Shown here: positions 7,019 through 8,897 of the stretch, piece by piece | Position numbering within the stretch: the stretch's first letter is position 1 | Layout: each line of letters opens with the position of its first letter | NCBI RefSeq assembly: GCF_015207245.1 | Contig: NZ_JADEXF010000082.1 | Location: forward strand, 1-8,897 | Reading direction: 5' to 3' | Source of the DNA: Nostoc cf. edaphicum LEGE 07299 | GTDB lineage: Bacteria > Cyanobacteriota > Cyanobacteriia > Cyanobacteriales > Nostocaceae | Length of the DNA: 8,897 nucleotides | Notes under the pieces: generated by a model | Seen by the model: the letters and a program-made list of their open reading frames with translations, nothing else | The model's database searches: none | Told to the model about the DNA's origin: nothing | Made by a program: the position numbers and the translations under genes

Positions 7019-7047
7019 TGGACAAACATAAATAAATAATTTATATT
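7019..7047 (+). promoter_or_regulatory. Probable sigma-70 promoter of the ribosomal protein operon
   Basis: The -35 box TGGACA (7019-7024; 5 of 6), an exact 17-bp AT-rich spacer and the -10 box TATATT (7042-7047; 5 of 6) would start transcription near 7053. The untranslated leader before rplC would then be about 745 nt. Other boxes (TTGACT at 7078-7083, GATAAT at 7142-7147) lack a good partner at normal spacing. A later start within the leader cannot be excluded. Confidence 0.55.
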
Positions 7048-7052
7048 ATTAG

Positions 7053-7797
7053 ATTGTGACCAAAAACGCAAATTAGGTTGACTTTTTACTGTCATTCTGA
7101 GGTAGTGTTAGCATCAAAAACTGATGACTTAATCCAAATTGGATAATCTAACTCAGAGCGATCGTAGACTGGTAAACTAAGAGAGCTTTCAGGTCAACAT
7201 TAGAGCTTATGGAAGAATAACTAAAGTTAATCCTAAGCTCCAAGGTACGTTTACTCCTGTGCCTTAAAAAAAGCGGGCAAAAGCTTAAACAATAGTTTAA
7301 GGTGTTTAAGGAAGTAAAACTGAGCAGCAATGTTGGTTTCATGGCATTACGTGAGTCTCAGTTAACGGATACTGGGCGGTAATAACCGCTTAAGTCCAAC
7401 TGCAACACGGCAGTAGCCAATCTCCGGGAAGCCGCCCTTCGGGCGTGTAAAAATCGGAAAACCCGCCGACAGCGCTGCCTCCAGAAAGTGCCAGAGCAAT
7501 TGCTTGGACGAAAGCATTGCTGCACACAGCTTAAAGCTGTAGCGCCTTGCATTGATTCCAGAAGTTACTCCTTCCCAAGGGGAAGAGACTTGTGGCTGTT
7601 CTGGTGATCTAATGAGTGAAGCTAAACAGATTCACCAAGCAGTAAGGACACGGTTTGTTGTGTCCAAAAGCATTTGGAGCGGTTTATTAAAACCATTCCA
7701 AATTTCGCAGGCTAACCCAGCCTAAACTGATGCGTACAAAGCGTGTCCTCTAAAGTCCAATTCCAAGGTCAGCAAGTAGAAAGGAGAACCAGTTACT
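7053..7797 (+). promoter_or_regulatory. Very long hairpin-rich leader of the rplC operon (putative structured RNA)
   Basis: No convincing gene lies here, but from 7203 onward the plus strand is packed with inverted repeats. Stems seen: 7203-7240, 7242-7265, 7284-7301 (CTTAAAC/GTTTAAG, AATA loop), 7359-7402 (outer CAGTT/AACTG, inner GCGGT-AATA-ACCGC), 7433-7445 (CGCCC-TTC-GGGCG), 7488-7525 (GTGC..AGCAA.TGCTT with AAGCA TTGCT GCAC), 7526-7540 (ACAGC/GCTGT), 7571-7585 (CTTCCC/GGGAAG), 7646-7665 (GGACAC/GTGTCC), 7672-7703 (ATTTGGA..GGTTT-ATTA-AAACC..TCCAAAT) and 7709-7723 (AGGCT/AGCCT). Several stems abut directly, as in a folded RNA. No stem is followed by a T-tract, so it is not an obvious attenuator. 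It could be an autoregulatory ribosomal-protein leader, a stable RNA processed from the operon, or a relic element. It matches no tRNA, tmRNA, RNase P or 6S RNA that I recognise. Confidence 0.5.
7781..7786 (+). promoter_or_regulatory. Strong ribosome-binding site of rplC
   Basis: AAGGAG lies 11 nt before the GTG start codon and is the strongest Shine-Dalgarno sequence in the window. It supports the non-ATG start at 7798. Its complement CTCCTT occurs in the leader at 7568-7573. Confidence 0.8.
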
Positions 7798-8430
7798 GTG
7801 TCTGTAGGTATTCTCGGCACCAAGCTGGGCATGACTCAAATATTTGACGAAGCAGGAGTATCTATTCCTGTAACTGTCATTCAAGCAGGGCCATGCACTG
7901 TTACACAAGTTAAAACGAAAGAAACCGACGGTTACTTTGCCATTCAAGTTGGTTATGGCGAAGTTAAACCCAAGGCACTAAACAGACCACTACTGGGTCA
8001 TTTGGCTAAATCATCTGCCCCAGCATTGCGTCACTTAAACGAATATCACACCGATAGCTCTAGTGATTATGCTTTAGGTCAAGAGATTAAAGCAGATATT
8101 TTTAGCGCTGGTCAAATTGTCGATGTCGTCGGTACAAGCATCGGTCGCGGCTTTGCGGGAAACCAGAAGCGCAATAACTTTGGTCGCGGGCCAATGTCAC
8201 ACGGTTCCAAAAACCACAGAGCGCCCGGTTCTATTGGTGCTGGTACAACACCAGGTCGTGTCTATCCAGGTAAGCGGATGGCAGGTCGTTTAGGTGGAAA
8301 ACGTATTACAATCCGCAAACTGACCATAGTGCGAGTTGATCCAGAACGCAACTTATTGCTAATTAAAGGAGCCATTCCTGGTAAACCAGGCGCTCTAGTA
8401 AGTGTTGTACCTGCAAAAACAGTGGGATAG
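7798..8430 (+). CDS. rplC: 50S ribosomal protein L3 (uL3)
   Basis: This 210-residue protein is the normal length for bacterial L3. It begins [20 protein letters not shown], the standard L3 start. The signature loop at about 121-161 ([16 protein letters not shown], then [15 protein letters not shown] and [15 protein letters not shown]) is the basic extension that reaches toward the peptidyl transferase centre of 23S rRNA. L3 is one of the first proteins to bind 23S rRNA during assembly. The start codon is GTG, set by AAGGAG at 7781-7786. It is the first gene of the S10-type operon here, with no rpsJ before it, and rplD follows after 89 bp. No frameshift or missing motif was seen. Confidence 0.98.
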   Translation: MSVGILGTKLGMTQIFDEAGVSIPVTVIQAGPCTVTQVKTKETDGYFAIQVGYGEVKPKALNRPLLGHLAKSSAPALRHLNEYHTDSSSDYALGQEIKADIFSAGQIVDVVGTSIGRGFAGNQKRNNFGRGPMSHGSKNHRAPGSIGAGTTPGRVYPGKRMAGRLGGKRITIRKLTIVRVDPERNLLLIKGAIPGKPGALVSVVPAKTVG

Positions 8431-8519
8431 TCAAAAGTCATTAGTCAGTAGTCAGTAGTCATTGGCTAAGGACAAAAGACAAATGACAAATGACAAATGA
8501 CAAAGGACAGATAACAAAG
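8429..8519. repeat. In-register heptanucleotide repeat array filling the rplC-rplD gap
   Basis: From the AG of the rplC stop codon to the base before the rplD start codon, the DNA divides into thirteen 7-bp blocks. They are AGTCAAA, AGTCATT, AGTCAGT twice, AGTCATT, a spacer GGCTAAG, then GACAAAA, GACAAAT three times, GACAAAG, GACAGAT and AACAAAG. The first family contains GTCATT and the second AATGAC, so the arms can fold back in several registers (for example 8458-8463 with 8482-8487). This is the short tandem repeat style of heterocystous cyanobacteria. The junction of GACAAAG and GACAGAT provides AAAGGA (8502-8507), the only visible rplD ribosome-binding site. Confidence 0.92.
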
Positions 8520-8897
8520 ATGGTTGAAAGCGTAGTTAAAAATTGGCAAGGAGAACAGGTCGGCGAGACGACCTTCGAATTGCGCGTTGCCAAAGAAGGA
8601 ACAGCGTCTCATATTGTACACCGCGCCTTAGTACGGCAATTGACCAATGCTCGTCAAGGAAATGCCAGCACAAAAACTCGTGCTGAAGTCAGAGGTGGCG
8701 GTCGTAAACCTTGGCGGCAAAAAGGTACTGGTCGCGCTCGTGCAGGGTCTATTCGTTCACCATTGTGGCGTGGTGGTGGTGTGATCTTTGGGCCAAAGCC
8801 TAGAGACTTCGACCTGAAATTGAACCGCAAAGAGCGACGTTTAGCACTGCGGACAGCATTTGTCGGTCGTATTGACGACTTGATAGTAGTAGAAGAA
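8520..8897 (+). CDS. rplD: 50S ribosomal protein L4 (uL4), 3' end beyond the window
   Basis: Starting at ATG 8520, 126 codons remain open to the window edge, out of about 210 expected. The frame reads [21 protein letters not shown] and continues through [40 protein letters not shown] and [15 protein letters not shown]. This is the conserved basic loop of L4 that lines the peptide exit tunnel, followed by the start of the globular core. L4 binds 23S rRNA early in assembly, and in E. coli it also represses its own S10 operon through the leader; whether that occurs here is unknown. The ribosome-binding site AAAGGA (8502-8507) is formed by the heptamer repeat array and lies 12 nt from the ATG. 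Cotranscription with rplC is likely. Confidence 0.97.
   Translation, partial: MVESVVKNWQGEQVGETTFELRVAKEGTASHIVHRALVRQLTNARQGNASTKTRAEVRGGGRKPWRQKGTGRARAGSIRSPLWRGGGVIFGPKPRDFDLKLNRKERRLALRTAFVGRIDDLIVVEE

Noticed and set aside
7078..7147. Alternative rplC promoter boxes TTGACT (7078-7083) and GATAAT (7142-7147)
   Set aside because: Neither has a matching partner box at 16-18 bp spacing, unlike the pair at 7019-7047.
7148..7342. Minus-strand open frame of 64 codons in the upstream part of the rplC leader
   Set aside because: It has no ribosome-binding site or domain, and its Leu/Ser-rich composition is typical of AT-rich spacer; inverted repeats explain the region better.
7358..7552. Minus-strand open frame of 64 codons in the rplC leader
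   Set aside because: Its Cys- and Arg-rich translation looks like antisense of a structured RNA. It has no ribosome-binding site and overlaps well-formed plus-strand hairpins.
7200..7740. A known large RNA: tmRNA, RNase P RNA, 6S RNA, a group I or II intron, or an IscB/IsrB-type omega RNA
   Set aside because: None of the conserved cores I know for these classes was seen, and no intron or nuclease gene is adjacent. An Infernal scan would be decisive, so it is left unnamed.
8436..8519. CRISPR array
   Set aside because: Units are 7 bp with no 20-40 bp unique spacers and lie within a ribosomal operon; this is a simple tandem repeat.

Overview
The window comes from a heterocyst-forming, Nostoc/Anabaena-type cyanobacterium. 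Supporting evidence: an NdhN subunit, found only in cyanobacterial and plastid NDH-1; a short glycine-rich RRM protein typical of cyanobacteria; six perfect HIP1 octamers (GCGATCGC at 1721, 1798, 2066, 4076, 4673 and 6389, all inside genes); and the short tandem repeats and dispersed palindromes common in these genomes. The species cannot be named from the sequence alone.

Layout. Positions 1-112 hold the intrinsic terminator of a minus-strand RNA-binding protein gene (113-427), whose likely promoter lies at 482-509. Positions 510-1384 contain no convincing gene. They hold a dispersed repeat, a cluster of small hairpins, a near-consensus sigma-70 promoter (1143-1171), and a compound hairpin ending in six Ts (1218-1307) just before a plus-strand efflux operon. 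That operon encodes a lipoprotein membrane-fusion adaptor (1385-2887) and an AcrB-like RND pump (2957-6214). It converges on ndhN (minus, 6344-6820) across a shared inverted-repeat terminator. Positions 6821-7797 hold an 8-bp tandem repeat, a good promoter (7019-7047) and a roughly 745-nt leader dense in hairpins. rplC (7798-8430) and the start of rplD (8520 to the window edge) follow, opening the S10-type ribosomal protein operon. The rplC-rplD gap is built almost entirely of 7-bp repeat units.

How the parts work together. The adaptor and pump would form a tripartite efflux machine with a TolC-like outer-membrane channel encoded elsewhere. NdhN belongs to photosynthetic complex I, and L3 and L4 to the large ribosomal subunit. 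The protein genes are ordinary. The unusual material is in the RNA-level control regions: the very long structured rplC leader, the attenuator-like element before the efflux operon, and the in-register heptamer array that supplies the rplD ribosome-binding site. All secondary structures were found by eye and have not been tested for energy or conservation.
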